The position numbers and the translations under genes are program-made. The notes under the pieces are model-generated. The model saw only the letters and a list, made by a program, of their open reading frames with translations. It was not told where the DNA came from and ran no database searches. Shown here one piece after another: positions 1 to 8,828 of a stretch of DNA of 64,000 nucleotides; within the stretch, counting starts at the first letter, position 1; each line of letters begins with the position of its first letter. The stretch comes from Natrinema versiforme (GTDB taxonomy: Archaea > Halobacteriota > Halobacteria > Halobacteriales > Natrialbaceae): assembly GCF_005576615.1 (NCBI RefSeq), contig NZ_CP040330.1:3162001-3226000 (forward strand), in the 5' to 3' direction.

Positions 1-260
1 CAGGCCTCGACCAGCGGCTCGGCCGTCTCGACGAACGGGCCGGCACAATTGAGAACGGCATCGAACGTCGCGAGATGGGAGGCGATGTCGGCCGACTCGA
101 GGTCGAAGGTCCGGCCCTCGACGCCGAGGTCGTCGGCTTGGGCGGCGACGGCGCGGCCGTTCCGGCCGGCGAGAGCGGGCGAACCGCCGCGAGCGACGGC
201 CTCGCGTGCGATCAGCCGCCCCGTGTAGCCGTAGGAGCCGTAGATGAGAAGGGAGTCCAT
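1..260 (-). CDS. Saccharopine dehydrogenase / trans-acting enoyl reductase family protein (partial, N-terminus only)
   Basis: The gene runs off the left edge; only about 86 N-terminal residues are present, read leftward from ATG at 260. The start MDSLLIYGSYGYTGRLIA is the glycine-rich dinucleotide-binding beta-alpha-beta typical of this family. It is followed by a LAGRN element and NCAGPF, which match the family's usual LAGRN and NC(V/A)GPF blocks. The family is NAD(P)-dependent and includes lipid-modifying enoyl reductases as well as many uncharacterised members. The substrate cannot be inferred. It is divergent from the Rieske gene with about 95 bases between them. Confidence 0.8.
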   Translation of the reverse strand, partial: MDSLLIYGSYGYTGRLIAREAVARGGSPALAGRNGRAVAAQADDLGVEGRTFDLESADIASHLATFDAVLNCAGPFVETAEPLVEA

Positions 261-356
261 AGGCGGCGTAAGTGAGAGAGGGGTTTAAAATTCCGTCAGA
301 CATTTGCTCGCTCAGTGTCGTAACGTTCAGGGCGACCGACTCGTAACCGGTCGGTG

Positions 357-773
357 ATGGAGACAGGACGGATCACGGCGCTTGCGGACGTACCCGAGGA
401 CTCGACGTTTCTGTTTCGCGTCGCCGACGACTCCGGCGAGGAGCGAGAAGCGATCCTCGTCGCGGACGCGGACGGGGGAGTCGCCTGTTGGCTGAACTAC
501 TGCCAGCACCTCACGCACATCAAACTGGACAAGGGGTCGGGCGCGCCGATGCGAGACGGCGAACTCGTCTGTGCGAACCACGGCGCGTACTTCGAGGCCG
601 ACTCCGGGCACTGTACGTTCGGCCCCTGTGAGGGCGCGTACCTCACTGATCTCGAGGTCACCGTGTCCGACGGCGACGTCTACCTGACCGACGAGGCCTA
701 CGAGTTCGTCGGGACCGGCCCGCTCGAGGGCGATGACCTCGATCGGACCTCGACCTCGAACGTGGAGTTCTAG
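357..773 (+). CDS. Rieske [2Fe-2S] domain protein
   Basis: A 138-residue soluble protein consisting of one Rieske domain. Cluster ligands are visible as C49-x-H51 (CQH) and C72-x-x-H75 (CANH), with the GAYF loop after the second pair. The spacing suits a ferredoxin-type Rieske domain. There is no membrane anchor, so it is probably an electron-transfer protein or a partner of an unidentified oxygenase. ATG at 357 is chosen; GTG at 354 directly before it is an equal alternative. Its stop overlaps the stop of the convergent DUF7344 gene by 4 bases. Confidence 0.88.
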   Translation: METGRITALADVPEDSTFLFRVADDSGEEREAILVADADGGVACWLNYCQHLTHIKLDKGSGAPMRDGELVCANHGAYFEADSGHCTFGPCEGAYLTDLEVTVSDGDVYLTDEAYEFVGTGPLEGDDLDRTSTSNVEF

Positions 774-1138
774 ACCGCGTCGGGCGCGACGAGATCTCGC
801 TCCTGATCGTACTCGAGCAGTCCGGCGTCGACGAGCCGCGGGAGGTGGTCGTGGTACAGGGAGAGATAGACCTCCTGGACCCGTTCGGCCGAGATGTTCG
901 TCACGCTGTGGCCCGTCTCGCGAACGGCGACTTCCTCGGCCGCGTCCGGAAGCGTCAGTTCCTCGCCGTAGGTCTGCATGACCGCGAGCAACAGCCGACG
1001 GCGCTGGTCCGCGAGGAGTGCAAACGCGTCGTCGAGCGACTCGGCCGACGCGTCGGACTCGTCGTGCTCGTCGAGCCAGTCGAGTACCGTTCGGACGAAC
1101 TCGACGCAGTCGCGCTCCGAGTGGGATTTGGAAGTCAT
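770..1138 (-). CDS. DUF7344-type haloarchaeal winged-helix protein
   Basis: A 122-residue acidic protein. The central part (LDDAFALLADQRRRLLLAVM, then EVYLSLYHDHLPRLVDAGLLEYD) has the arrangement of the haloarchaeal DUF7344 helix-turn-helix: a helix pair, a recognition segment LYHDHLPRL and a wing. It is probably a transcription regulator with unknown target. A TATA-like stretch (ACTAATATTTAG on the minus strand, about 1247-1260) lies well upstream, implying a leader of about 85 bases. Confidence 0.75.
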   Translation of the reverse strand: MTSKSHSERDCVEFVRTVLDWLDEHDESDASAESLDDAFALLADQRRRLLLAVMQTYGEELTLPDAAEEVAVRETGHSVTNISAERVQEVYLSLYHDHLPRLVDAGLLEYDQERDLVAPDAV

Positions 1139-1324
1139 GTGTTCAGTGGTCTCGAGTCGAACGGCCGCAGCGGAGAACGGAACGACATCGCGGCGGTTCG
1201 GCGGCCGCCGTTCGCTCGAGTGTTCGTGTCGGGTTCTCGCCTGCGCCCTAAATATTAGTATCGGATTGGTCCCGGAATTATCAGCAGTTGATTACAGTCC
1301 GGGAGTGGCGACTGTCAGTCGCGC

Positions 1325-1615
1325 TCACTCGATCGTGAACGTCGGCTCGTCGATCGACTCGCTCTTGCAGTCGGGACACCGCGAGGGGAGGTTCAGCAGG
1401 TCGTCGTAGTCGTCGAACCCGCAGTCACGACAGGTCGGCGGTGCGACGAGCAGCTGTTCGTCGGTCCCGTCGACCGACTGGGAGACGTGTTCGACGTGGC
1501 GGATCACCGCGTGTGGCGTGAGATCGAGCCGGGTGGCCAGTTCGCTCGGCGTCGCGGGTTCGGCGCGGAGGGAGTCGGCGAGTCGCTGTCGCGTCGTTTC
1601 GTCGGCCTCTCGCAT
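1325..1615 (-). CDS. Small HTH / zinc-ribbon transcription regulator
   Basis: A 96-residue protein with two parts. Residues 8-48 form a helix-turn-helix (TPSELATRLDLTPHAVIRHVEH). Residues 60-85 form a C-terminal rubredoxin-like zinc ribbon with ligands C62-x2-C65 and C80-x2-C83. HTH plus zinc ribbon is a common archaeal DNA-binding regulator layout. The start at 1615 is chosen because homology-like sequence begins there; the reading frame stays open to 1876, but the upstream part has no recognisable protein character. It is divergent from the sugar nucleotidyltransferase, 151 bases away. Confidence 0.75.
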   Translation of the reverse strand: MREADETTRQRLADSLRAEPATPSELATRLDLTPHAVIRHVEHVSQSVDGTDEQLLVAPPTCRDCGFDDYDDLLNLPSRCPDCKSESIDEPTFTIE

Positions 1616-1766
1616 ACGTTGGCTCACGAGGGTCGTGCATTTATACTGTCGGCCGTCAGCCAGCGCGGCGAGAATCACTCTGTGGAGTCTCGGGTCGGCG
1701 ACTCGAGCGTCACAGCAAACCGGTGAAAGGGCAAGTAACTTACCCGGTGCAGGTGAACATCGGGTC

Positions 1767-2741
1767 ATGAAGGCCGTCGTCCTTGCAGGCGGGTACGCGA
1801 CGCGAATGTGGCCGATTACCAAACACCGGCCCAAGATGTTCCTCCCGGTCGGCGAGTCGACCGTCGTCGATCGCATCTTCGCCGAACTCGAGGCTGACGA
1901 TCGGATCGAGGAGGTCTACGTCAGCACGAACGAGCGGTTCGCCCCCGACTTCGAGGCCCACCTCGCTGACAGCGACTTCGACAAGCCACAGCTCTCGATC
2001 GAGGAGACGACCGAAGAAGACGACAAGTTCGGCGTCGTCGGCGCGCTCGCACAGCTGATCGACCGCGAGGATGTCGACGACGACCTGCTGATCATCGCCG
2101 GCGACAACCTGATGAGCTTCGGCGTCTCCGACTTCCTCGACTACTTTCAGGAGCGAGACGCGCCCACCCTCGCCGCCTACGACGTCGGCTCCCGCGAGAA
2201 GGCCAAGTCCTACGGGCTGGTCGAACTCGAGGGCGATCGAATCGTCGACTTTCAGGAGAAGCCGGACGATCCCAAGAGCACGCTCGTCTCCATCGCCTGT
2301 TACGCGTTCCCCCGAGCGTCGCTCGACCTCCTCCCGACCTACCTCGAGGACGGGAACAATCCCGACGAGCCGGGTTGGTTCGTCCAGTGGCTGCAAAACC
2401 GCGAGGCAACCTACGCCTACACGTTCGAGGGCGCGTGGTTCGACATCGGGACCCCCGAGAGCTACCTCGACGCCGTCGCGTGGCACCTAGACGGCGAATC
2501 GTTGGTCGCCGACTCGGCGACGCTCGAGGACACCACGATCGGCGAGAACGTCCACGTCATGGACGACGTAACGCTCGAGGGCACCGACCTCGAGCACACG
2601 GTCATCTTCCCGGAGGCGACGGTCCAGAACGGCGACATCCGCCGCTCGATCATCGATCAGGGGACACACATCGAGGAGTTGGACCTCGCCGGTGCGCTCA
2701 TCGGCGCTCACACGACGATTACGAACGGCGCGGACCAGTAA
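1767..2741 (+). CDS. Sugar-1-phosphate nucleotidyltransferase (NDP-sugar pyrophosphorylase)
   Basis: 324 residues. The N-terminal Rossmann-like transferase domain opens with LAGGYATRMWPITKHRPKM, the nucleotide-binding G-x-G-x-R...K signature, and has the metal-binding LIIAGDNL motif. From about residue 245 hexapeptide-like repeats (SATLEDTTIGENVHVMDDV) predict a left-handed beta helix. The family makes NDP-sugars for cell-surface glycans; the haloarchaeal N-glycosylation enzyme AglF belongs to it. No other glycosylation gene is adjacent, so the exact sugar is unknown. ATG 1767 has a TATA-like AGTAACTTA about 27 bases upstream. The frame is open further back to 1518 but looks non-coding there. 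Confidence 0.9.
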   Translation: MKAVVLAGGYATRMWPITKHRPKMFLPVGESTVVDRIFAELEADDRIEEVYVSTNERFAPDFEAHLADSDFDKPQLSIEETTEEDDKFGVVGALAQLIDREDVDDDLLIIAGDNLMSFGVSDFLDYFQERDAPTLAAYDVGSREKAKSYGLVELEGDRIVDFQEKPDDPKSTLVSIACYAFPRASLDLLPTYLEDGNNPDEPGWFVQWLQNREATYAYTFEGAWFDIGTPESYLDAVAWHLDGESLVADSATLEDTTIGENVHVMDDVTLEGTDLEHTVIFPEATVQNGDIRRSIIDQGTHIEELDLAGALIGAHTTITNGADQ

Positions 2742-2806
2742 CGGGCTCGAGCGCGTTTCTACCCGTACAGCTATACGGCTCCCGTGTGACGTGTGCGGAC
2801 AACGCG

Positions 2807-3559
2807 ATGAGATCCGACCAGACGGTCCGGGCGGTCCTCGAGCCGTACGCCGACGGCGTGTCCGCTGGGGAACTCGCGGCTGACTGCCGCGAGTACCGGC
2901 GCTGGACCGGTGACGATCCCGTGTTGCTCCTCGCCGAGGCCGCGGCCTCGACGACCGGACAGGACTTTCTCGACGGCATCGTCCCGGCCGTGACTCGGTT
3001 TCACGAGACCGTCGTCGCGACCGGTTCCGTCGACTCGTTTGCGGACCTCGCCGCACTCGACCGCGAGGACGAGGCGCTCGCGGCCGCCTTCGGTGCCGAA
3101 CGAAACCGACACGTCCTGCTCGAGGCCGCTCGCGTCCTCGCAGCGCGGCCGGAAACCGACGATTTAGACGCGCTGTTCGCGTGGGCGAGCGCGGCGGATC
3201 ACTACCGATACGCCGAGGATCCCGTCGGCTCGATCGCCGGTGTCGGCCCCTCGAGTTTCCAGTACCTACGCCAGCTCGCCGGCGTCGAGACGATCAGACC
3301 CGGACCGGCGGTCGCGGCCCTGATCGACGCCGTCGACGCCGAACTCGCGTCGTCGCCGCTCGACACGGCGACCGACTTGCGGACGATCGCATCCGGCGAG
3401 TGGCTGTCGATCACGTCGCCGTATACGGCCCTCGAGATCGATCGCCTCGCGTGGTGGACGGCGACGGACCCGGACGAACGCGAGGCGGTGGCCCGGAGGC
3501 ACGGAACACCGATCGACGCGGCGGCCGACCGTTCGCGATCCGCGGAGTCACGCGGTTAG
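2807..3559 (+). CDS. Hypothetical protein with a helix-hairpin-helix-like segment
   Basis: 250 residues, mostly helical and acidic. I do not recognise a named family. The segment IAGVGPSSFQYLRQLAGVET (around residues 145-165) resembles the helix-hairpin-helix GVGP-x-S/T loop of DNA-glycosylase-like folds, so DNA binding is possible. No catalytic Asp or Lys of a glycosylase can be assigned with confidence. It sits 65 bases behind the nucleotidyltransferase. Its end overlaps the convergent DUF892 gene by 12 bases. Confidence 0.65.
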   Translation: MRSDQTVRAVLEPYADGVSAGELAADCREYRRWTGDDPVLLLAEAAASTTGQDFLDGIVPAVTRFHETVVATGSVDSFADLAALDREDEALAAAFGAERNRHVLLEAARVLAARPETDDLDALFAWASAADHYRYAEDPVGSIAGVGPSSFQYLRQLAGVETIRPGPAVAALIDAVDAELASSPLDTATDLRTIASGEWLSITSPYTALEIDRLAWWTATDPDEREAVARRHGTPIDAAADRSRSAESRG

Positions 3560-4012
3560 CTCCCGCACTTCGTCGAGGCCGGTCTCCGCCTCCGCCTTCG
3601 TCGTCTCGAGCGGTTCGACGATTTCCGCGGGCAGGTTCATCCGATCGGCCAGCGTCAGCAGCGTCTCGAGTTTCGTGATCTCGAGGCGTTCGATGCCCCG
3701 ACCCAGTTCGGTCTCGACGAGGTCGCCGAGCACCGGATCGTTCAGGTCGTCGACGATCTCCTCGCGGTCGGTCCGCAGCCCCTCGAGCGCCGGGTTCTCG
3801 ACCGGTGCGGGTTCGGCCTCGATCCCCTCGAAGATAGGCTCGAGACGGGCGATCTGTTCGGTCGTCGCCTCGCTGTGGGCCATGAAGAACTCCTCGAGGT
3901 CCTCGTCGGTCGCGGCCTCGGCCAGCCCCGACTGGAGCTCCTCGAGTTCGCGCTCGATGTGGTAGAGTTCCCGCAGTTCTCGGACGAACAGGTCTCGATC
4001 GCTTTCGATCAT
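3548..4012 (-). CDS. Ferritin-like DUF892 (YciE/YciF) family protein
   Basis: 154 residues, almost all helical. It begins DRDLFVRELRELYHIERELEELQ, which matches the first helix of the DUF892 ferritin-like four-helix bundle. The second helix pair (FFMAHSEATTEQIARLEPIF) follows with the usual spacing. Family members bind iron or other metals and are often stress-linked; the function here is inferred only. The start at 4012 (MIESDRD) is preferred to 4039 because the extra nine residues have no family character. Confidence 0.8.
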   Translation of the reverse strand: MIESDRDLFVRELRELYHIERELEELQSGLAEAATDEDLEEFFMAHSEATTEQIARLEPIFEGIEAEPAPVENPALEGLRTDREEIVDDLNDPVLGDLVETELGRGIERLEITKLETLLTLADRMNLPAEIVEPLETTKAEAETGLDEVRELTA

Positions 4013-4127
4013 AGCGGAACCGTCGACGCACGAGCGCATAGCGGTTGGCCCGTCACTCGAAACGTCGCCCTCGAGCGCGGCAGCAAGCAGTCGCCGGAGT
4101 CGCCGTCACCAATCGTCGCAACGAGTC

Positions 4128-5024
4128 TCAGGGGAGATTCAACGTCATGTCCTCGGGCGCTGTTTCGACGGTGACGGTCACCGTTCGACCCTCCTGTGCG
4201 ATTTCGGTGACAGCGGCGGTCTCCCCAGTGAAGTCATCGGCCGCCGTCTCGAGGTCGGCGGCGTCGGCCGCGTCCTCGTCCGCGTATCGGATCACTCCAC
4301 CGGTGATCAACCGATCGTCGGAGAGTCGCTGTGACGTGCCGACGCCGACGCGACGGTCGTTCCCACCGGTCCCCGCGTCGGGTTCGGTCGAGACGGTCCC
4401 GCTCACGACCGCGCCGGCCGGTAACTCCGCGACCAGCCGCGAGAATTCGTCGCTCTCGTCGACGAACCGATCGCCGTCGCCGTTGGCGGCGTCGATCGCC
4501 GACTCGAGGGCCGCTCGGGGACCGCGCTCCCGGCCGGTCGGATCGGTGGCGGCGACGAGGTACTCGTCGGTCGCCGCGAACGCGAACCCGCCGGGAGCGC
4601 CGGTATAGATGTCGAACTTCCCATACCGCCCGTCGTCCTCGAGGCCGCGGTCGGCCACGATCGTACTCCCGTCGAACTCGCCCGACAGAACGAACAGCCG
4701 GTCGACGGTGAGCGAGTAGGCCACGGACTCGATGTCGAACCGCTCGCCGAACACGTCCCGATAGGACTCCCGCATCGTGTCGGCTTTCACGAACGCGTCG
4801 GTCTCGAGGAGCCCGGCGACATCCGTGTACCCGAACTGGACCTCGCCGACATCACGAGCGGTCGGGTCGGATAGCCACTCGATGTAGCTCGTGGGCCCAC
4901 CGTCGGTCTCGGTTTCGGACTCGGTGTCGCCCGCCGTAGTATCGTTACAGCCGGCGAGACTCGCGACGCCGCCGGCCGCTCCGAGTCCGACTCCTTGCCG
5001 AAGGAGATTCCGTCTCGAGATCAT
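4128..5024 (-). CDS. Predicted Tat-exported lipoprotein of unknown function
   Basis: 298 residues. The N-terminus has a twin-arginine motif (SRRNLLRQ), a hydrophobic stretch and a lipobox LAGC with Cys26, followed by a Thr/Glu/Asp-rich linker. This is the standard layout of a haloarchaeal Tat lipoprotein anchored outside the membrane. The mature part is beta-rich and ends TVTVTVETAPEDMTLNLP. No enzyme motif is visible. It stands alone between DUF892 and dph6. Confidence 0.75.
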   Translation of the reverse strand: MISRRNLLRQGVGLGAAGGVASLAGCNDTTAGDTESETETDGGPTSYIEWLSDPTARDVGEVQFGYTDVAGLLETDAFVKADTMRESYRDVFGERFDIESVAYSLTVDRLFVLSGEFDGSTIVADRGLEDDGRYGKFDIYTGAPGGFAFAATDEYLVAATDPTGRERGPRAALESAIDAANGDGDRFVDESDEFSRLVAELPAGAVVSGTVSTEPDAGTGGNDRRVGVGTSQRLSDDRLITGGVIRYADEDAADAADLETAADDFTGETAAVTEIAQEGRTVTVTVETAPEDMTLNLP

Positions 5025-5113
5025 GAGTTGCTACTAGGCTAGTCGTCTTATAAAACACGTTCGGAGCATGACAGCTTCCGCGAGGCGGGTTCGACGCGAT
5101 TCCCTTCGAACCG

Positions 5114-5839
5114 TCACTCTAGTCGGGCGTCGGTAATCCGCACCTGTCCCCGCGTTCCCTCCCACTCCGTCTCGTACTCGAGGTCGATCCGCCGATCCAT
5201 GTGCGGTCCGTCCACTACGAACGTCTCGAACTCGCCGCCCTCACCCAAGATGTGGACGCCGTACTCCTCGTTGAGCGCCTCGAGTTCGTCGATCGCCTCG
5301 CGGTCGAGGGTCCGGCCCAGCCACGACTCGTCGAGTCCGCGGGCCGCGACCTGAATGATCTCGATCTCGAAGCCGGCCTCGAGCATCGCGTCGGCCAGTT
5401 CTCGGGGCTCCTCCTGCCAGAGCGGGGCGAAGAGGTCGCAGCCGAGCCGGTCGCACATGCCCTGAATACGGCTCGTCTGGTACTCGCTCTCGACGGCCCC
5501 CGCCGTGACGCCCGCGATGCCCCCCGCGAGTTCGCGGTCGAGGTCTGCGAGTGCGGCCTCCAGGGGCTCGAGTTCGTCGTCGCCCTGGGCGCTCGAATCG
5601 GTGGCCGCGTCGGCCGCGAAGTCATCGGGTTCGACGTCGATCAGTTCGATACCGATGCTCTCGGCGGCCAGCGCCGCCAACTCGGTCGCGGGGACGTGAT
5701 ACATGTAGGAGTCGCCCGCGGGATGGACCGTGACCAGCCGCTCGACCGACAGCCCCGACTCGAGGGCGCGGTACAGCGCCCACGACGAGTCCTTGCCGCC
5801 CGAAAAGAGGCTCACCCACGCGCCGTCTGCGTCGCTCAT
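5114..5839 (-). CDS. dph6: Diphthine--ammonia ligase-like ATP-binding protein (DUF71)
   Basis: 241 residues of the DUF71 adenine-nucleotide alpha-hydrolase fold. The PP-loop FSGGKDSSWAL occupies residues 12-22, and the C-terminal EGGEFETFVVDGP signature typical of the Dph6 group is present. The family adenylates diphthine and amidates it to finish diphthamide on elongation factor aEF2. The length is normal for archaeal members. It is on the same strand as DUF373 and SppA but separated by about 50 bases, so co-transcription is possible but not shown. Confidence 0.88.
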   Translation of the reverse strand: MSDADGAWVSLFSGGKDSSWALYRALESGLSVERLVTVHPAGDSYMYHVPATELAALAAESIGIELIDVEPDDFAADAATDSSAQGDDELEPLEAALADLDRELAGGIAGVTAGAVESEYQTSRIQGMCDRLGCDLFAPLWQEEPRELADAMLEAGFEIEIIQVAARGLDESWLGRTLDREAIDELEALNEEYGVHILGEGGEFETFVVDGPHMDRRIDLEYETEWEGTRGQVRITDARLE

Positions 5840-5888
5840 AGTCGATGGTCGGCGGGAACTGATAAATGAATACCGAGTCCGAGACGAG

Positions 5889-7217
5889 TTAGCGGTCTCG
5901 CTCCCCGGACGACTCCGGATTCGCGTTCGCGTCTGCGCCGCCGTCGGTGCGCTCGGGATCAGTCACGTCTGGAACCGGTTCGACCTCGGGGTTCGCGCCC
6001 GCGTCGGCACCGGAGTCCGGTTCGCGGTCGCCGCTCGCATCGGTCGCGCCGCCGTTTGCGAGTGTCGCATTCGAGCCGCCGTCGCTACGTTCGGCGGCGT
6101 CGCTCGAGCCGCTGACCGACGACGCGATTCTGGCCCCGACGAGGCTCACGACGATGGCGGTGACGACGAACAGCGCGAGTCGTTCGCCGGCGCCCATCAC
6201 GAACCGCTCGTTCGAGAGAATGCCGAGTTCGTACGCCGAGACCACGAACGGCTCGATCACGTCCTGTTGCTCGAGGAAGTACGCGGCGAACCCGCGGACG
6301 ACGAGCCCCACGGCGACGACGATAAACGGCAGGTTGAGAAAGGACGTCCGGATCGGATCGTCGCCGATCGCCTCGTCGAGCAGTCGGCCGGCGCTGGCGG
6401 TCAGCGCGGCCATCGCGAGCCACGGGACGCTGTCGAAGGCGAATCGGGTCGCCGGGATCACGACCCCCGGCGTGTCGCCGAGGTTCGAGACGCCGAGCGC
6501 GCCGACGAACAGGCCGACGAACGTGAGCCCGGCAGCGACCACGTAGGTGACGACCGAGACCTGCCCGGAGTACAGTGATTCCCGCGTCTGGTGGGCGAAT
6601 CTGGTCAGGAATTCGTCGACGTTGAATCCCTTGTAGAGCAGGAACAGACCGATGACGGTGGTGATCGCGGCCGCGCCCGTCGCGGGGCCGACGGTGGTCG
6701 CGAGCAGCGGAAAGACCAGGAGCGTCAACCCGATCGGAACGAGGACGGTCTGGCGGAGTTCCTCGTCCGCCAGGAACTGCTTGAGCAGGTAGTAGGTCGA
6801 CTCGATGTCGCGGGCCTGCCGGACGACCACGCGATCGACGGAGTCGACGCGGACTCGGCTCTCGACGATCGGAATCAACCGCTCGTCTTCGGCGCTGTCG
6901 GTCACCACGACCGCCGAGTCCGGCTCGTAGTCGGCGATGAGGTCGTCGAGTTGCTCGGCGACCGCCCGATCCGCCGACACCATCGATTCGTGATCCCCGG
7001 AGACGACCGCGACGACCACCTCCTCGTTCTCGTCGCGCAGGTTCTGGGCGACCCGCAGCGACTCGAGCAAGGTATTGACTCCCGAGTCCTCTGGATCCGC
7101 GAGGCCGACATCGGTCACGAGCGCACGAACTGCCTCCCAGCCGACGATGGGCGAGCGGAGGCCGGTCTTGCGGCCCACGTCGTCGGTCCGGTCGAGACAG
7201 ACGACCAGCGTTGTCAC
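5889..7217 (-). CDS. DUF373 family membrane protein
   Basis: 442 residues. The first 150 are a soluble domain starting LVVCLDRTDDVGRKTG with the acidic DHESMVSADRAVAEQLDDL helix, typical of archaeal DUF373. Several transmembrane helices follow (first at TVLVPIGLTLLVFPLLATTV, about residues 175-195, then five or six more). The C-terminus is a long disordered Asp/Gly/Asn-rich tail (from about residue 370). Function is unknown in all archaea. It lies 102 bases downstream of SppA on the same strand. Confidence 0.85.
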   Translation of the reverse strand: MTTLVVCLDRTDDVGRKTGLRSPIVGWEAVRALVTDVGLADPEDSGVNTLLESLRVAQNLRDENEEVVVAVVSGDHESMVSADRAVAEQLDDLIADYEPDSAVVVTDSAEDERLIPIVESRVRVDSVDRVVVRQARDIESTYYLLKQFLADEELRQTVLVPIGLTLLVFPLLATTVGPATGAAAITTVIGLFLLYKGFNVDEFLTRFAHQTRESLYSGQVSVVTYVVAAGLTFVGLFVGALGVSNLGDTPGVVIPATRFAFDSVPWLAMAALTASAGRLLDEAIGDDPIRTSFLNLPFIVVAVGLVVRGFAAYFLEQQDVIEPFVVSAYELGILSNERFVMGAGERLALFVVTAIVVSLVGARIASSVSGSSDAAERSDGGSNATLANGGATDASGDREPDSGADAGANPEVEPVPDVTDPERTDGGADANANPESSGERDR

Positions 7218-7319
7218 GGTAGCCGATCCATTCTGTGCAACGATAAAACCACTTACTCGTTCGAACGGTCCCGTCCGTCTCGACCGCGATGACGACCGCT
7301 CGAGCGGCCGACCTCGGGA

Positions 7320-8324
7320 TTAGCTCCGCAGTCGGAAGCCGCGCCCGTCACCGAGATCCGCGATGCCGGCCCCGAAGGCGTAGGCGACCTGCTGGGCACC
7401 CGCGCCGACGCGGGCCATCAGCGGTCGCTCGGGTTCGAACTCCTCGACTGTCACCTCGTCCGTCTCGAGGCGGTCGGCGAGTTCGGTTTCGATCTCCCGG
7501 CGCGTGCCGAGGTGGTCGACCAGTTCCATCTCGTAGGCCTCCTCGCCGAGGTAGATCCGCGCCTCGGTGTCGCGGACGAACTCGGGCTCGAGATCGCGGC
7601 CGTCGCTGACCCGCTCGACGAACGTGTCGTAGTAGTCGTCGATCAGCCCCTGCAGGTACTCGCGTTCCTCGTCCTCGAGTTCCTTCAGCGGGGTGCCGGC
7701 GTCCTTGTAGTCGCCGGCGGCGAAGCGCTCGTAGGAGAGGCCGACCTTCTCGGCGAGGTCGCTGGCGTTGACCCGGGAGCCGATGACCCCGATCGAGCCG
7801 ACGATCGATCCCTCGCGGGCCCAGAGTTCGTCACAGCCGCTGGCAATCCAGTAGCCGCCGCTGGCACAGACGTCGGTCGCGTAGGCGACGGTCGGGCCGT
7901 CGAAGCGCTCGGCCGCGAGACGGATGTCGTCGCTGGGAACGACCTCGCCGCCGGGCGTGTTCAGCTTCAGGAGGAGTGCCTGTACGTTCTCGTCGTCGTT
8001 CGCGCGGTCGATCTGGTCGACGACGTCGTCGGCCGGCGTCGAGCCGGGACTGGTCGGGAGCGGCCCGCCGCCGCCGTCGCGACTGATCGGCCCCTCGACG
8101 GCGACCTCGGCGACGTCGTAGGTCGGAAACAGCGACTCGGCAGCGTTGCTCGTGAGCCGCAGGCCGACGAGGACGACCGCGAGCGCGACCAGCACGCCCA
8201 ACAGATCCGTCAGCGTCTCCGGGTAGATGATAAAGAGGGCGATGGCGACCGCCGCGGACGCGAGTCCGCCGAGGACGACCGTCAGGAGTCGATCGAGACC
8301 GTCGCTACTGACCACGGATAGCAC
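7320..8324 (-). CDS. sppA: Signal peptide peptidase SppA, S49 serine protease
   Basis: 334 residues. Two transmembrane segments (about 11-34 and 38-57) anchor an S49 protease domain outside or at the membrane. The catalytic pair is visible: Ser155 in CASGGYW and Lys207 in DYKDAGTP, with the substrate-pocket KLNTPGG at 120-126. The family cleaves leftover signal peptides in the membrane. The start is uncertain: GTG at 8324 or GTG at 8315 in the same frame; no in-frame ATG precedes the first helix. Confidence 0.9.
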   Translation of the reverse strand: MLSVVSSDGLDRLLTVVLGGLASAAVAIALFIIYPETLTDLLGVLVALAVVLVGLRLTSNAAESLFPTYDVAEVAVEGPISRDGGGGPLPTSPGSTPADDVVDQIDRANDDENVQALLLKLNTPGGEVVPSDDIRLAAERFDGPTVAYATDVCASGGYWIASGCDELWAREGSIVGSIGVIGSRVNASDLAEKVGLSYERFAAGDYKDAGTPLKELEDEEREYLQGLIDDYYDTFVERVSDGRDLEPEFVRDTEARIYLGEEAYEMELVDHLGTRREIETELADRLETDEVTVEEFEPERPLMARVGAGAQQVAYAFGAGIADLGDGRGFRLRS

Positions 8325-8395
8325 CTCGAGTCATATCGATACCTCGGAGCGGGTCCCGTTAAGCGTTGACGTTCTGAGGAGAAACCCATCAGATT

Positions 8396-8406
8396 GTTTT
8401 AATTAA
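8396..8406 (+). promoter_or_regulatory. TATA-like box for the small membrane protein gene
   Basis: The AT-rich run GTTTTAATTAA stands 24-33 bases before ATG 8429. This is the spacing expected for a leaderless haloarchaeal transcript beginning at or next to the start codon. Confidence 0.6.
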
Positions 8407-8428
8407 CGGTGAACAGTATTACCAATCG

Positions 8429-8782
8429 ATGGACCAGCGCAGGAGGGACCTACTCGTCGCAGGCGGCGGGATGCTCGTCCTCGGAACGTATGCCGTCATC
8501 ACCGGTCGAGCCGGGGAAATCGAGCCGAATGCGGGCGTTCTCCTCGTCGCGGCCGGTCTCGGAACGGGAGGCGCTGTCATCGAGCACGCATGGGATCGGA
8601 CGATACCGACGATAGTCGTGGGAGCCGTGATCGGCGGTTTCATCGGCGCGCTTGGCACCGACGAAACGTGGGTCGAACTCCTCGTTGCGCTGTTTGCCGG
8701 CGGGTTCCTCGGAACGGTCGGCTGGGACGTACTCGAGTCGTGGCTCTCGGACTCGTATCCGGAGTCCGCTCCCGCTCGGTAA
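8429..8782 (+). CDS. Small hypothetical membrane protein
   Basis: 117 residues with about four short hydrophobic helices (roughly 8-25, 35-50, 58-77, 82-100) rich in Gly and Val, and a short charged C-terminus. MDQRRRDLL places positive charges at the inner face. No family recognised. It is a single gene between two oppositely oriented ones, with its own TATA-like box. Confidence 0.65.
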   Translation: MDQRRRDLLVAGGGMLVLGTYAVITGRAGEIEPNAGVLLVAAGLGTGGAVIEHAWDRTIPTIVVGAVIGGFIGALGTDETWVELLVALFAGGFLGTVGWDVLESWLSDSYPESAPAR

Positions 8783-8828
8783 CCCGTCCGCCCGGCGGTC
8801 GAACGTGAAAAAGTGTAGATTCGTCCAG

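Noticed and set aside
2375-2806. Open frame joining the end of the nucleotidyltransferase region to the HhH-like gene
   Set aside because: The upstream part is an Arg-rich shadow of the nucleotidyltransferase; a haloarchaeal protein would be acidic. The real start is 2807.
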